Shown here: positions 1 through 10,000 of the stretch, one piece after another
Numbering within the stretch: the first letter of the stretch is position 1
Layout of the letters: every line of letters begins with the position of its first letter
NCBI GenBank assembly: GCA_013399855.1
Contig: VXAY01004089.1
Location: 1,159,342 to 1,223,341 of the forward strand
Direction of reading: 5' to 3'
From: Oxyruncus cristatus
Lineage: Eukaryota > Chordata > Aves > Passeriformes > Cotingidae
Length of the DNA: 64,000 nt
Translations under genes and position numbers: made by a program
Notes under the pieces: generated by a model
Told to the model about the DNA's origin: nothing
Databases searched by the model: none
The model's input: only the letters and a program-made list of their open reading frames with translations

Positions 1-150
1 GCTGGGGCAGTGCTGGTACCCAGGGATGGTGCTGGGGCAGTGCTGGTACCCAGGGATGGGGCTGGGGCAGTGCTGGTACCCAGGGTTGGGGCTGGGGCAG
101 TGCTGGTACCCAGGGATGGTGCTGGGGCAGTGCTGGTACCCAGGAGGGCA
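1..150. repeat. 30-bp minisatellite, about five copies
   Basis: Five head-to-tail copies of a 30-base GC-rich unit beginning GCTGGGGCAGTGCTGGTACC run from the window edge to about 150 with only a few substitutions. The array probably continues to the left. It appears to lie in an IL12A intron, because the first recognisable IL12A exon in the window starts at 1183 and is not the first exon of that gene. Confidence 0.9.
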
Positions 151-228
151 GCGATGGGTTGGTGAGAGTATCCAGGAGGGGAGCAATGGCATAGTGATGG
201 TATCCAGACAGGTAGTGATGGCTTGGTG

Positions 229-530
229 AAGGTACCCAGGAGGGCAGTTTGGGGCAGTGGTGATATCCAGGACAGTGATGGGTGTGTGGAGGTGCCCAGG
301 AGGGCAGTTTGGGGCAGTGGTGATACCCAGGACAGTGATGGGTGTGTGGAGGTGCCCAGGAGGGCAGTTTGGGGCAGTGGTGATACCCAGGACAGTGATG
401 GGGGTGTGGAGGTGCCCAGGAGGGCAGTTTGGGGCGGTGGTGATATCCAGGACAGTGATGGGTGTGTGGAGGTGCCCAGGAGGGCAGTTTGGGGCAGTGG
501 TGGTACCCAGGAGGGCAGTGATGGACTATG
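229..530. repeat. 60-bp minisatellite, about five copies
   Basis: A 60-base unit, seen most clearly at 241, 301, 361, 421 and 481, repeats almost perfectly. Each copy contains a CCAGGAGGGCAG core also found at the end of the 30-bp array, so the two arrays are probably related. The open frames across it are by-products of a period divisible by three. 531–1182 holds degenerate remnants and then unremarkable intronic sequence. Confidence 0.9.
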
Positions 531-1182
531 GTGGTGCCCAGGCGGGTGGTGAAGGTACCCAGCTGGGCAGTGAGGGGCTGCTGAGGGTCCCCAGGAGGGT
601 GGATGTTCCCTGCAGCCTCCCTTCAAGACTATCTGGATTCACACCTGCCCTGATCAGCCCTTCAGGATGGAGGTTTGCTCAGGAGCCTTCCTTTTTTTTG
701 CTAAAATTCCCTGCTCTTTTTGCAACCTCCACCTCAGGAAACCCCAAAAACCCCCAGCACTAAGTGGGGCAGTCGCCCACCCTGTTACACATCTGTGAGG
801 GTGGCATTGGCTATTTTTCACTTTCTAAGAGATGCTTTGCCTTTAAAAACCAAAGTGACATAAAGTTCTCCAGGGATTCATCGTCTGAGAGAATAACTTA
901 AAGCAGAAGAGGCAGAGCAATTCCCACCAACATATAAACCAAATCTGTGCAAAGCCTGAGCTTATTCCCAGCCTATTTTCTACCTTTCACATTTAACCAG
1001 AGTCCTCACACAGCCTCATCCCTAGGATTCAGCTAAGCTGGGATCCATCCCATATTTTTGTATTTACATATATACATGTAAATTTATATTTTTATACCTA
1101 TATACATAAATATACATACATATATATAAACTATACTATGAAACTGAGTCAATGACCCTTTTTAATTCCCTTTTTTACACAG

Positions 1183-3762
1183 GAACTCGGCACCCTGGGA
1201 TTTGAATGTTCCCTTGAAGAGGTCGATCTCGAGGATATCACTAAGAACCAAATAAACACAATAAAAGCTTGCACAGCTGAAGATCCAGGGGTAAAAGATA
1301 TAAATATATATATATAAAAATTAAAGTTTCAGCCTATATTTTCATGGAACAGACATATAATTCACACCATCTTGTTTCTGCTTTAATTTGCAGACTGGGA
1401 ACTGTCCAGCACTGGAAAGATCAACTTTTGATAAGGTAAATTGCAAATTTCCCACAGGAATCCCTCTTTTTTTTTCTTTTGCTCATTGTGGGTTTAGCAG
1501 CAGATTCCCACATTTCCTGCTAACTCTGCCCTTCCCAGAGTAAATGCCTGCAGGGCATCTACGAGGATCTGAGAGCCTACAGGAGAGAGCTCAACAACTT
1601 CAACGATCACAAAGTGCTGGCAACTCTTGATGAGATGATGAAAGTGAGTTTTTTCCTGCCTCCTTCCTTCCCTCAGAGCCCTCAAAAATAGAGTAAATAC
1701 AGAACAAACCTCAAAGATGGAGTAAAGACAGAATAAAAGGGACCTGGCTCTATTCCCCTCCCAAATACTGGGATATAACACACCCGGGGGACTGAATGAA
1801 TGGATGGAGCTTTGATAAATATTAGTGAGTAGAGAAAAGAGATGTTAAAAACTTGCTTGTTTAATGAAAGCTAATTAAAAGCCCTTAATTAATTGCCTTT
1901 GTGTTGGCACAGCGTCTCCCAGCAGAGCCTGGGGAGATAAGTCCAGTCCAAAGGGTCTCTAAACAAACCTGGCCATGGGTTTTTATTCAAACCAATCCTT
2001 GTTCCCGGGCAGAAAGAGCCTCTGAAGGGACAATTTTGTCCTAGGGCAAGTACAGCTGTCCATCCTCAGCCTATTAATTATACCATTATTTCCAATTTTA
2101 TCCTGAGTCTGTTGATAATATCATAGAATATTTCAAGAGTTATCCTATTAGGTACATTATTTCAAATTTTATCCTGTGTCTAGTAATTATATCATTAAAT
2201 ATCTAAATATTTACCCTCTTAATTATAACCTTAAATATTTCAACTTTTATCCCATGTCTAGTAACATCATTCAATACTTCAAAATTTGTCCTACTCTAAC
2301 ATTAAATAGTTCTAGCTTTTCCCATTTAATATCTCAAATTTTATCCTATTAATATCATAGAATACTTCAAAATTTACCCTATTAATTATAACATTAAATA
2401 GTTCAACTTTTATCCTGTCCAGTAATGGTGTTATTAAATATTTCAAAATTCATCCTATTCTAACATTAAATAGTTCAAGTTTTTCCTATTAATTACATTC
2501 AATATTTCAAATCTGATCCTATTAATGTAACTGAATATTGAAAAAATGACCCTAATAATTATAACATTAAATAGTTCAAATTTTATCCCATGTCTAGTAA
2601 TATCATTCAACACTTCAAAATTTATCCTATTTTAACATTAAATTGTTCAAGTTTTTTCTATTAATTACATTCACTATTTCAAATCTGATCCTATTAATGT
2701 AACTGAATATTGAAAAAATGACCCTAATAATTATAACATTAAATAGTTCAAATTTTATCCCATGTCTAGTAATATCATTCAACACTTCAAAATTTATCCT
2801 ATTTTAACATTAAATTGTTCAAGTTTTTTCTATTAATTACATTCACTATTTCAAATCTGATCCTATTAATATCATCGAATATTTTTAAAATGACCCTATT
2901 AATAATAACATTAAATATTTCAACTTTTGTCCTGTCTAGTAATGGCATCATTAAATATTTCAAAATTCATCCTATTCTAACATTAAATAGTTCAAATTTT
3001 TCCCACTAATTACATTTGATATTTCAAATTTAATCCTACTAATATAACTGAATATTTCAAAAGTTACCCTTACTTACAACATTAAATATTTCAACTTGTA
3101 TCCCATGTCTGGTAATAGCATTAAATATTTCAAAATTTGTCCTATTCTAACATTAATTAGTTCGAATTTTTCCTACTAATTACATTCAATATTTCAAATT
3201 TTATCCTATTAATATCATTGAATACTTCAAATTTTACCCTATTAATTACAACATTAAATAGTTCAACTTTTATCCTATTAATATCATTGAATATTTCAAA
3301 AGTTGCCCTACTAATAAGTTACCCCATTAATAAGTTACCCCATTACATATATCAACTTTTACCCTCTGTTGTTACTTATTTTATTCCCTCAGTAATAATT
3401 ATTTTATTCCCTCAGCAATTTGAATTATTTCATTATATTCAAATAATTCAAAGTTCCTCCTCGGCCCATCCCTGACCCAGTGAAATACTTCCAGTGTTTC
3501 ACTTACACAAACGCATCCTTATTCCCAGATCTTACCCTTTTTCCATGGGGGGTTTTTGGGTGGAGTGGTTGTAACCAACCCCTTTTCCCTGGGCCAGGCC
3601 CTGAACAGCAGCCGGAACGTTCCGGAGCCGCCGGCGGGAGCAGCACCGGAGTCATTCCGGGACAGGTTGCGGCTCTGCCGGGTCCTCCAGGCCCTCCGGA
3701 TCCGCTCCGTCACCATCTCCAGGATGATGAACTTCCTGAGCTCCCCGGAGAGCTCCCTGTGA
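1183..3762 (+). CDS. IL12A: Interleukin-12 subunit alpha (p35), last four coding exons
   Basis: IL12A encodes the secreted four-helix p35 chain that pairs by disulfide with p40 to form IL-12 (and with EBI3 to form IL-35). Coding segments are 1183–1290, 1394–1435, 1539–1643 and 3598–3762, all phase 0 with AG acceptors and GT donors, giving 139 residues and a TGA stop. Landmarks match mammalian p35: TLGF...[10 protein letters not shown] in the first segment, then a Cys (IKAC) at the position that in human p35 bonds to p40; [13 protein letters not shown] in the third; and ALNSSRNVP followed by [19 protein letters not shown] (final helix) in the last. The first two helices, the signal peptide and the promoter are upstream of the window. 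The last intron is long because of an AT-rich tandem repeat. Naming is secure from the C-terminal helix; no frameshift or stop is seen. Confidence 0.93.
2040..3470. repeat. AT-rich tandem repeat with a 172-bp higher-order period
   Basis: About 1.4 kb of the last IL12A intron is built from diverged short units rich in TATTAAT, CATTAAATA and TTCAAA words. The word ATCTGATCCT recurs at 2511, 2683 and 2855, exactly 172 bases apart, and the intervening sequence between these copies is nearly identical, so a larger unit has been duplicated in tandem. Confidence 0.85.
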
Positions 3763-3983
3763 GCAGCCCCGGCAAACCAACCCAGCCGGGGGATTCCTTG
3801 GAGAAAACAACCAGCAGGATCAACCCCCCGCCACGTGCTCGGGGCGGGGAGGGGGTTAAAGGAATTTTTAGTGGTCACCGTTTCCATAAAGCATTTTTTA
3901 GGGAGCTGTGCCACGGCCTTCAGAACTGCCGTGTTAAACTTCCATGTTTCTAGGGAATAAGCTAGAGCTTGGCACCAACTGTG

Positions 3984-4139
3984 ATTTATCATGTTTTATT
4001 TATTCAGCTTTTTTCCCCCCCAGTTTGAGACCTATTTATAATAACCCATGTCCTCGTGGGTCCCTTCCAACTCAGGATATCCTATTCTATGGTTTATTTA
4101 TGACATATTATATATTGTATTCCCTATTTATTCTATTTA
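3984..4139 (+). promoter_or_regulatory. AU-rich element cluster in the IL12A 3' UTR
   Basis: Six ATTTA pentamers lie at 3984, 3998, 4034, 4096, 4126 and 4135, downstream of the IL12A stop and immediately upstream of a poly(A) signal. AREs of this kind in cytokine mRNAs are bound by TTP/AUF1-type proteins and speed mRNA decay. The element is seen directly; regulation of this transcript is inferred. Confidence 0.75.
4046..4091 (+). mobile_element. CR1 LINE 3' tail inside the IL12A 3' UTR
   Basis: The segment has the sense 3'-end signature of avian CR1 (GGGTCCCTTCCAACTCAGGA followed by a TATTCTATGG-like tail). It is a very short 5'-truncated copy between two groups of ATTTA motifs. Confidence 0.75.
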
Positions 4140-4145
4140 TTGCCT

Positions 4146-4151
4146 AATAAA
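4146..4151 (+). terminator. Polyadenylation signal of IL12A
   Basis: AATAAA lies 384 bases past the IL12A stop codon and directly after the ATTTA cluster, and is the best candidate for the 3' end of this transcript. Confidence 0.7.
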
Positions 4152-4286
4152 ATTCAAAGTTGGCCTAAAAATTGTCGTGACTTCTTTGCTCTTCCTGGAG
4201 TTAACAGCAGGAATACTTTTGAAGTACTTGGAATATTGCTGGCATGTAAAGGTAACTGGGATATTTTAAAATCCCATTTGCATCTT

Positions 4287-4378
4287 GGATTGGGTTGGAT
4301 GGGGCTTGGAGCAACCATGGCAGGGATGAGCTTAATGGTCCCTTCTAAGCCAAACCATTCCATGCTTTCGTGATTCCA
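4287..4378 (+). mobile_element. CR1 LINE fragment
   Basis: GGGTTGGATGGGGCTTGGAG followed by an AATGGTCCCTTCTAAGCCAAACC-type segment is the sense 3' end of CR1, with a small internal deletion. It is just downstream of the IL12A poly(A) signal. Confidence 0.8.
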
Positions 4379-4379
4379 A

Positions 4380-6224
4380 TGCAGAACTAAAGCTGTGGTC
4401 TCTGCTCCCACAGACCACCCCCATCCCACACCAAGTTGTAAGGCAGGAGTAACTCACACCTGGGTGCAGCTGGAATGCTGAAATTCCCTCCAAGAGCTGG
4501 GCAAAGCCAACCTAAACCCCACAGAAACACACTCTTTTTTTTTAAAGTTTCTTGATTCTGATTTACAGCACCTGAAGGCTGAAGACCCGACTGTCCCTTC
4601 TGACCCTCAGCATTTCAACCACCCACCTTATTTCCAGCTTGGATTTACTCATTCCTGCTCCGGACCAGGGAGCCCTGTTAAAGATTTGGTGTCTTCATTG
4701 CCCTGATGGCCATTTCCCCCTTCTCATCCCAGCTGCAGGAGCCAAGGGCAGTTCCACTGGGGTTGGGGGAACCTCCCTCTACTTTTTTTCTTCCCCACCC
4801 CCCCAAAACGCCCCATGGCAGAAGATCCCATGAGGTCCTTGAGCACCATTTCCCTCATCCACCCCCTTGGATGTTGCAGCAGCAGAAGCATCAAGGCTTG
4901 GAGAGATGGCAACGACCTCCCACCACTTCATCCAGCAGCTAAAATCAAAAATTAAATCCAAAATCATCTGTAAACCGTGTAAATGGTTCCTCTTTAATCC
5001 TTATTTTTTTTTAAGTGTGCCTTTTCTTCCATAAACACATTCAGAGGAAGGTGATACCAAGCATCCCGTGTCCTTAAAAATCAGACAATCCTGGATCAGG
5101 TCACCGCTCTCTTCCGCGAATCACATTATTCCCAAATCTTTTCCAACTCAGTAGCATGTGGGGGGCCTTCCCGGGGATTCTGGCTCCTCCCATAGTAGTT
5201 TAAGCACCTAATTCGAGTTAAAATGAATCAAGTAAAAAGTAGAAAAATTTTCTCATACGAAAAAAACAAATTATACAACGTAAAAAACCCTTGTCTCATA
5301 AAAATACAGACTATACAGAGAAGAGTGGAAAAGAAATTCCCAGGGAAAATTCCAAGCTGCCTGGAGAACGTAGTGGTGCTTCTGCAAAATCAGTCTTTGG
5401 AATTTTAGAGAAGAGAACCACAGCTTAACAAGGACTGAATGTACAGGACTATATACAGGAAATATATATATACACAGTGATTATGCAAAGGAATTTGTCT
5501 GCAAGCTTAGGATTATCCTTCCTGATCTTGGACATCCAAGAGAAATCCAACGTACCTCCCGATTCGGGCAGTTCAATACGGCTTTTCAAGGGGATGGAAG
5601 TTCCTGTGTAACTTTTCTCCCTGTTTTTCCCTGATGTAAATGGAAGTATTTTCCAGGTAGCGATCCTGGAGCGAACGATTAAACCTGGTTTCTTCCAGTG
5701 TTCCCATCTTTTGGGAGTGGCTCAAGTGAGGTGCCAGTGGTGGCACTCCCTGTGGGTGAAGCCTGGAGGTGTCGGGATCCGCCGCTCCTGGAAGTCTTGG
5801 AAGTGGTTTATACCCAAAATTTCATTTACGTTCCTTGAGAGGATCCTGCCTAAACTTTCCTCTGTGCGATGCTGCCTTTGCATCGTCCTTCCTGAATCCC
5901 AGCAAGATCCCAGAGGAGCAGGATGGCTGGATGGGGAAGCTCCCACTGCCTCCTTCTGGCTGCAGGCCCTTCCAGCTCAGCACTGGGCCGAGAAACCTGA
6001 GGGAAGGAGAACACACAAGCACACGGGGGTTATCCGAGCTCTGGAAGTCACTGCAACGTTCAAGGAGAACTAGAACTGCATTAAAAAATATTCCCGGTGA
6101 ACAATATGTGTATTAAACCCCCCCGAGGCAGCACAAGGCTGGGCACAGACCGGTTCGGGAGGCACAGCGGGAGCACGACCAGCTCTCCACCCTTCATAGC
6201 CAGGTTGTTTTTAGGGAGAATTAG
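4380..6224. other. Intergenic region between IL12A and the FIIND/death-domain gene
   Basis: No gene is recognised. The sequence is unique-looking and moderately AT-rich, with scattered T runs near 4545 and 5005. On the − strand, 5452–5721 is open for 90 codons without an ATG before its middle and contains a good donor-like GAG|gtacgt at 5556; it could be a 3' UTR or an unannotated exon of the − strand gene, but nothing proves this. Confidence 0.5.
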
Positions 6225-6450
6225 TCATGGAATCAGGTTGGGAAAGACCTCTAGGATCGTCAAGGCCAACCAGCACTGCCAAGGCCACCACTGCCCCGTG
6301 TCCCCAAGTGCCACACAGCTTTTAAACCCCTCCAGGGATGGGGACTTGACCCTGTGCCAGCGCTTCACAACCCTTCCCATGAAGAAATTTTTCCTAATAT
6401 CCAACCTAAGCCTCCCCTGGCACAACCTGAGGTCATTTTCTCTTGTCCTA
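6225..6450 (-). mobile_element. CR1 LINE fragment
   Basis: On the + strand this reads as the antisense of a CR1 3' region (GGGAAAGACCTCTAGGATCG, then a CCTCCAGGGATGGGG segment and CCTAATATCCAACCTAAGCC). It lies downstream of the FIIND/death-domain gene. Confidence 0.85.
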
Positions 6451-6535
6451 TTTAAGGAATTAGAAAAGAACAAGGTTTTGCTGTTGCAGAAAAGAACACA
6501 TTTAGTTTTTGAGGACGATTCCCCTTGGCTGATCC

Positions 6536-6582
6536 ACAGAATCATGGAATAGCCTGGGTTGGAAGGGACCTTAAAGGTCAGC
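6536..6582 (-). mobile_element. Short CR1 3' tail
   Basis: AGAATCATGGAATAGCCTGG and GGTTGGAAGGGACCTTAAAG are the antisense of the terminal CR1 repeat. This is a separate short insertion from the longer copy to its left. Confidence 0.8.
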
Positions 6583-6875
6583 AAATTCCAACAGTTCTCA
6601 GAACTGTCCAACATGGACAGTTCTCAGAACTACTAAGTCATCACTCAGGGAAAGGTGTTAATTAAACTACATAAACACATAAGAATACATAACAAATAAA
6701 AATACATAAGAATAAAGACTCAAACATCTCTTCTTGGGACTTCCAGAGAAGACCAAGAATTGGTTTGGGTGCAAAACACTGACATGCTTGGCCAGGACAG
6801 CCAGGTCATGCTGAGAGTGTTCTCAACACAGTCAGTGCAAAAATATTCTTCATTTTATATCAGTTTTTGATTTCT

Positions 6876-6885
6876 TTTATTTATT
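6876..6885 (-). terminator. Candidate polyadenylation signals of the FIIND/death-domain gene
   Basis: Two overlapping AATAAA hexamers (read on the − strand) lie about 165 bases beyond the stop codon at 7046. They would give a short 3' UTR; longer forms cannot be excluded. Confidence 0.5.
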
Positions 6886-7045
6886 CATTCATTTTTATAT
6901 TTGAAGGGAATGATAAAAACACCATGAAAATCACTCTGATAAGGGAAGGGAGGCAGTTTTGACCTACATAGCCAACCATGCATTGGGATTTGGTGAATTC
7001 TCTGATGGAAATTCTAAAAACAGAGCTGAGACAGAGGGATGGGAT

Positions 7046-10000
7046 TCAACAAACCCAGAGGGAGATACCTTGCAGCATTTTCTCCAGCTCATAGGACCCT
7101 TTATCACCCAGACTCCTCTGCAGAGCTTCTGCAGTGCCATTGCTCTGTTGTCTGTCTCTCCACTTCCTCAGCACCAGGAATTTTTGCATGTTGACTTCTT
7201 CCTCCATGGCCTGAATCTCCTCGATGTCCTTCATCTCCATCTCGAGGCACTCGATGGCGATTTCCCTCCACTGCCGCCCGAACTGCTTCGCAACCACCAT
7301 CAGCTGCTGGTCCGTCAGGGTTTTTGTTCCAATTCCATCTGAAAAAACACGGATATCCTTCCTAATAGCCAGCCTAAACCTTCCCTGGCACAACTTTCCC
7401 CTCCTCCTGTCCCTGTTCCCTGGGAGCAGAGCCCGACTTCCCCCGGCTTCCCCCTCCTGTCAGGGAGTTGCAGAGCCAGAAGGTCCCCCCTGAGCCTCCT
7501 TTGCTCCAGGCTGAGCCCCTCCAGCTCCCTCAGCTGCTCCTGCTGCTCCAGCCCCTTCCCAGCTCCGTTCCCTTCCCTGGACATGCTCCAGCCCCTCAGT
7601 GTCCTTGTCATGAGGGGCCCAGAACTGCCCCAGGATTTGAGGTGTGTCCTTCCCCAGTGCCCAGCACGGGGGGAAAACATCACTTCTCTGGTCCTGCTGC
7701 CTCAGCATTCCTGATGCAAGCCAGGTGCCATCGGCCTCCTTGCCCCCCTGGGCACATGCTGGCTCGTGTTCAGCCACTGTCGACCACCACACCCGGGTCC
7801 TCTTCCCATGGGCAGCTTTCCAACTGCTCTTCCCCAAGCCTGGAGCATCCCAGGGGGTGATTTGTGGAAGTCTTAAAATAAGTGAGCTCAGTTTCACAGG
7901 ATCACAGGATGTGCTGAGCTGGGAGGGACCCACCAGGATCATCCAATCCAACCCTCAGCCCTGCGCAGCCCAGAGTCCCACCCTGTGCCCCAGAGGATCA
8001 TCCCAACCCTCCTGGAGCTCTGGCAGCCTTGGGGCTGTGCCCACTGCCCTGGGGAGCCTGGTCAGTGCCAACCACCCTCTGGGGGAAGAACCTTGTCCTG
8101 AGATCCAACCTGAGCCTGCCCTGGCACAGCTCCAGCCCTTCCCTGAGTCCTGTCCCTGGTCCCCCCAGAGCAGAGCTCAGTCCTGCCCCTCCTCTGCCCC
8201 TGCCCAGGCAGTTGGAACTGCACTGAGGTCTCCCCTCAGTTTGAGAGGACACAAAAAACCCCAAACTCATTGTTTTAAAGGACACACAGAGGTTGTACCT
8301 GCAGTGCCACCAGTCTTTTGCTTTTTGCTACAAAGTCCCTCTTCTTCCAAAATGCTGAGGGCTAGTTTCCTTTTTTTGACACCTGGGAAGGAAGCATGTC
8401 ACTTGTGTCACATCTCCTGAGCTACAGGAGCAAGGAAGGGGCACTGGGACAAGGCCCCCCAACCCCAACATCTCCAAACTGACTTACTGCCTGTGCTTCT
8501 CTTCTGCTCGTTCTTGTTCTGATCATAATGCATCCAGTCCCCTGCAAAGAGTTGGCAGAGGAAACAAAAGGTGAGGGAGGAATTCCCAATTTTTATGCCC
8601 AACCTTCAGTGATACTCAGGCCCAAACCAAAGCTGTTGGGTGGATTCCAACCCCTGAGAGAAGGTTTTAGATAATGAGCTTTTTTTTCCCCTTTTATCCA
8701 ACGTGCTGCAGCACGTCAAAATATGCAACAGAACTGTACGTTACAGTGCAGTAATTTGCAAAGTTATATTACATATGCACTGAATAATATATTATAATGT
8801 GTAGTAATATGCAGGGGGGTTGGAAGTATCATTCCATGATTCCCTGAAGCCCAAAGACTCACGTTCTCGGAGTTTTGCTTTCCAGACAGTTGCATCAGAG
8901 TCCAGCTCAACCAGAGACAAGGTGAACTCATCAGGTTTCTCCACATACACTTCAATGTAACTCTTTAGTTTCAGGAGTGAGCCATCAACAAATTCAATTT
9001 CCTATACAACGTAAATATTTTAAAAATCAATATTTACTCAAAACATAAACTAAAGAGGAGGCGACTGGGACAGAGCCCAACTCCAATCCCCGCAGAGTTC
9101 TGCTGTTGTGGCACCCAGATTTCATCCCAAAATTTTAGGGCTCTAAGAGGCAAATAGAACGTGAAAAATGGCCTTAATGCCAGTGCAGGAATGAACAGGA
9201 AAAGCCTTTTTGGGCCATATTTCTGTGAAGCTGCACTGCAGGAAGTGAGGGTCATTTAAGGGACCTACCTCAGGAGTTATTTCAGCTTCTGGCTCACAGA
9301 CCAATCTGTACCTCTTTCCATTCTGTAGTAACTTCTGGCACACAGGGGGTTTGTCAATCTTGACAAATTTCTTGTTTGAATGTTTGACAGCCTTTGAGAT
9401 GTCCTAAAATTTAAAAATATGGTTTCGAGGTTACTCATTTCAGCAAAGAAATCAACGTTTCAAACCTGCGTTCACGGGGGTGAAATGAGACGAAAGAGTT
9501 CGCAACCCTGAATAAAAGGAGGGTTTTTTTATCCCCGGCCTCACTTTATCAGGGTGAATTAAAGTCATGTTTCTGACACAGCTCCTGCCCAGCTAGATCT
9601 GAATCATCAGTACAACACCAACTTCCCAATTATCTTTCCATTGCAAGGAATTCTGTAAAGCTGTAATTTTATCCTGCCTTAGTTCCACGTCCTCTCTTTT
9701 CTCTCTGCTCTGTTCTCCTCTGAGGTAATTTCTGACGTGATCTTTGGCAGCAGGAAGACTGGTGGCATGTGTATGCATTCATTGTCAGCTGCCTTCCCAA
9801 ATTCTCAGGTAATTTTCTGTGGGAATGTATAAACTTGTACAGGTCTGGGATGGCCTCTATCAAAGCAAATAGTTTGCCTTAATGTCGAATGTCTCTTTGT
9901 CTGAACGTTGAATTGTCTCCATGGCAGATCACACTGTTGCTGCTGACCTGCCACATCGTCTGTAGGCATTTTTAGGTGATTTATGCAAAACGGACGTGAA

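Noticed and set aside
257..763. 168-codon open frame across the left minisatellite
   Set aside because: It is the translation of a 60-bp repeat whose period is divisible by three; no domain, and all repeat frames are similarly open.
7460..8420. Several long Pro/Ser/Leu-rich frames on both strands
   Set aside because: They fall within two CR1 LINE copies and are by-products of those elements, not host genes.
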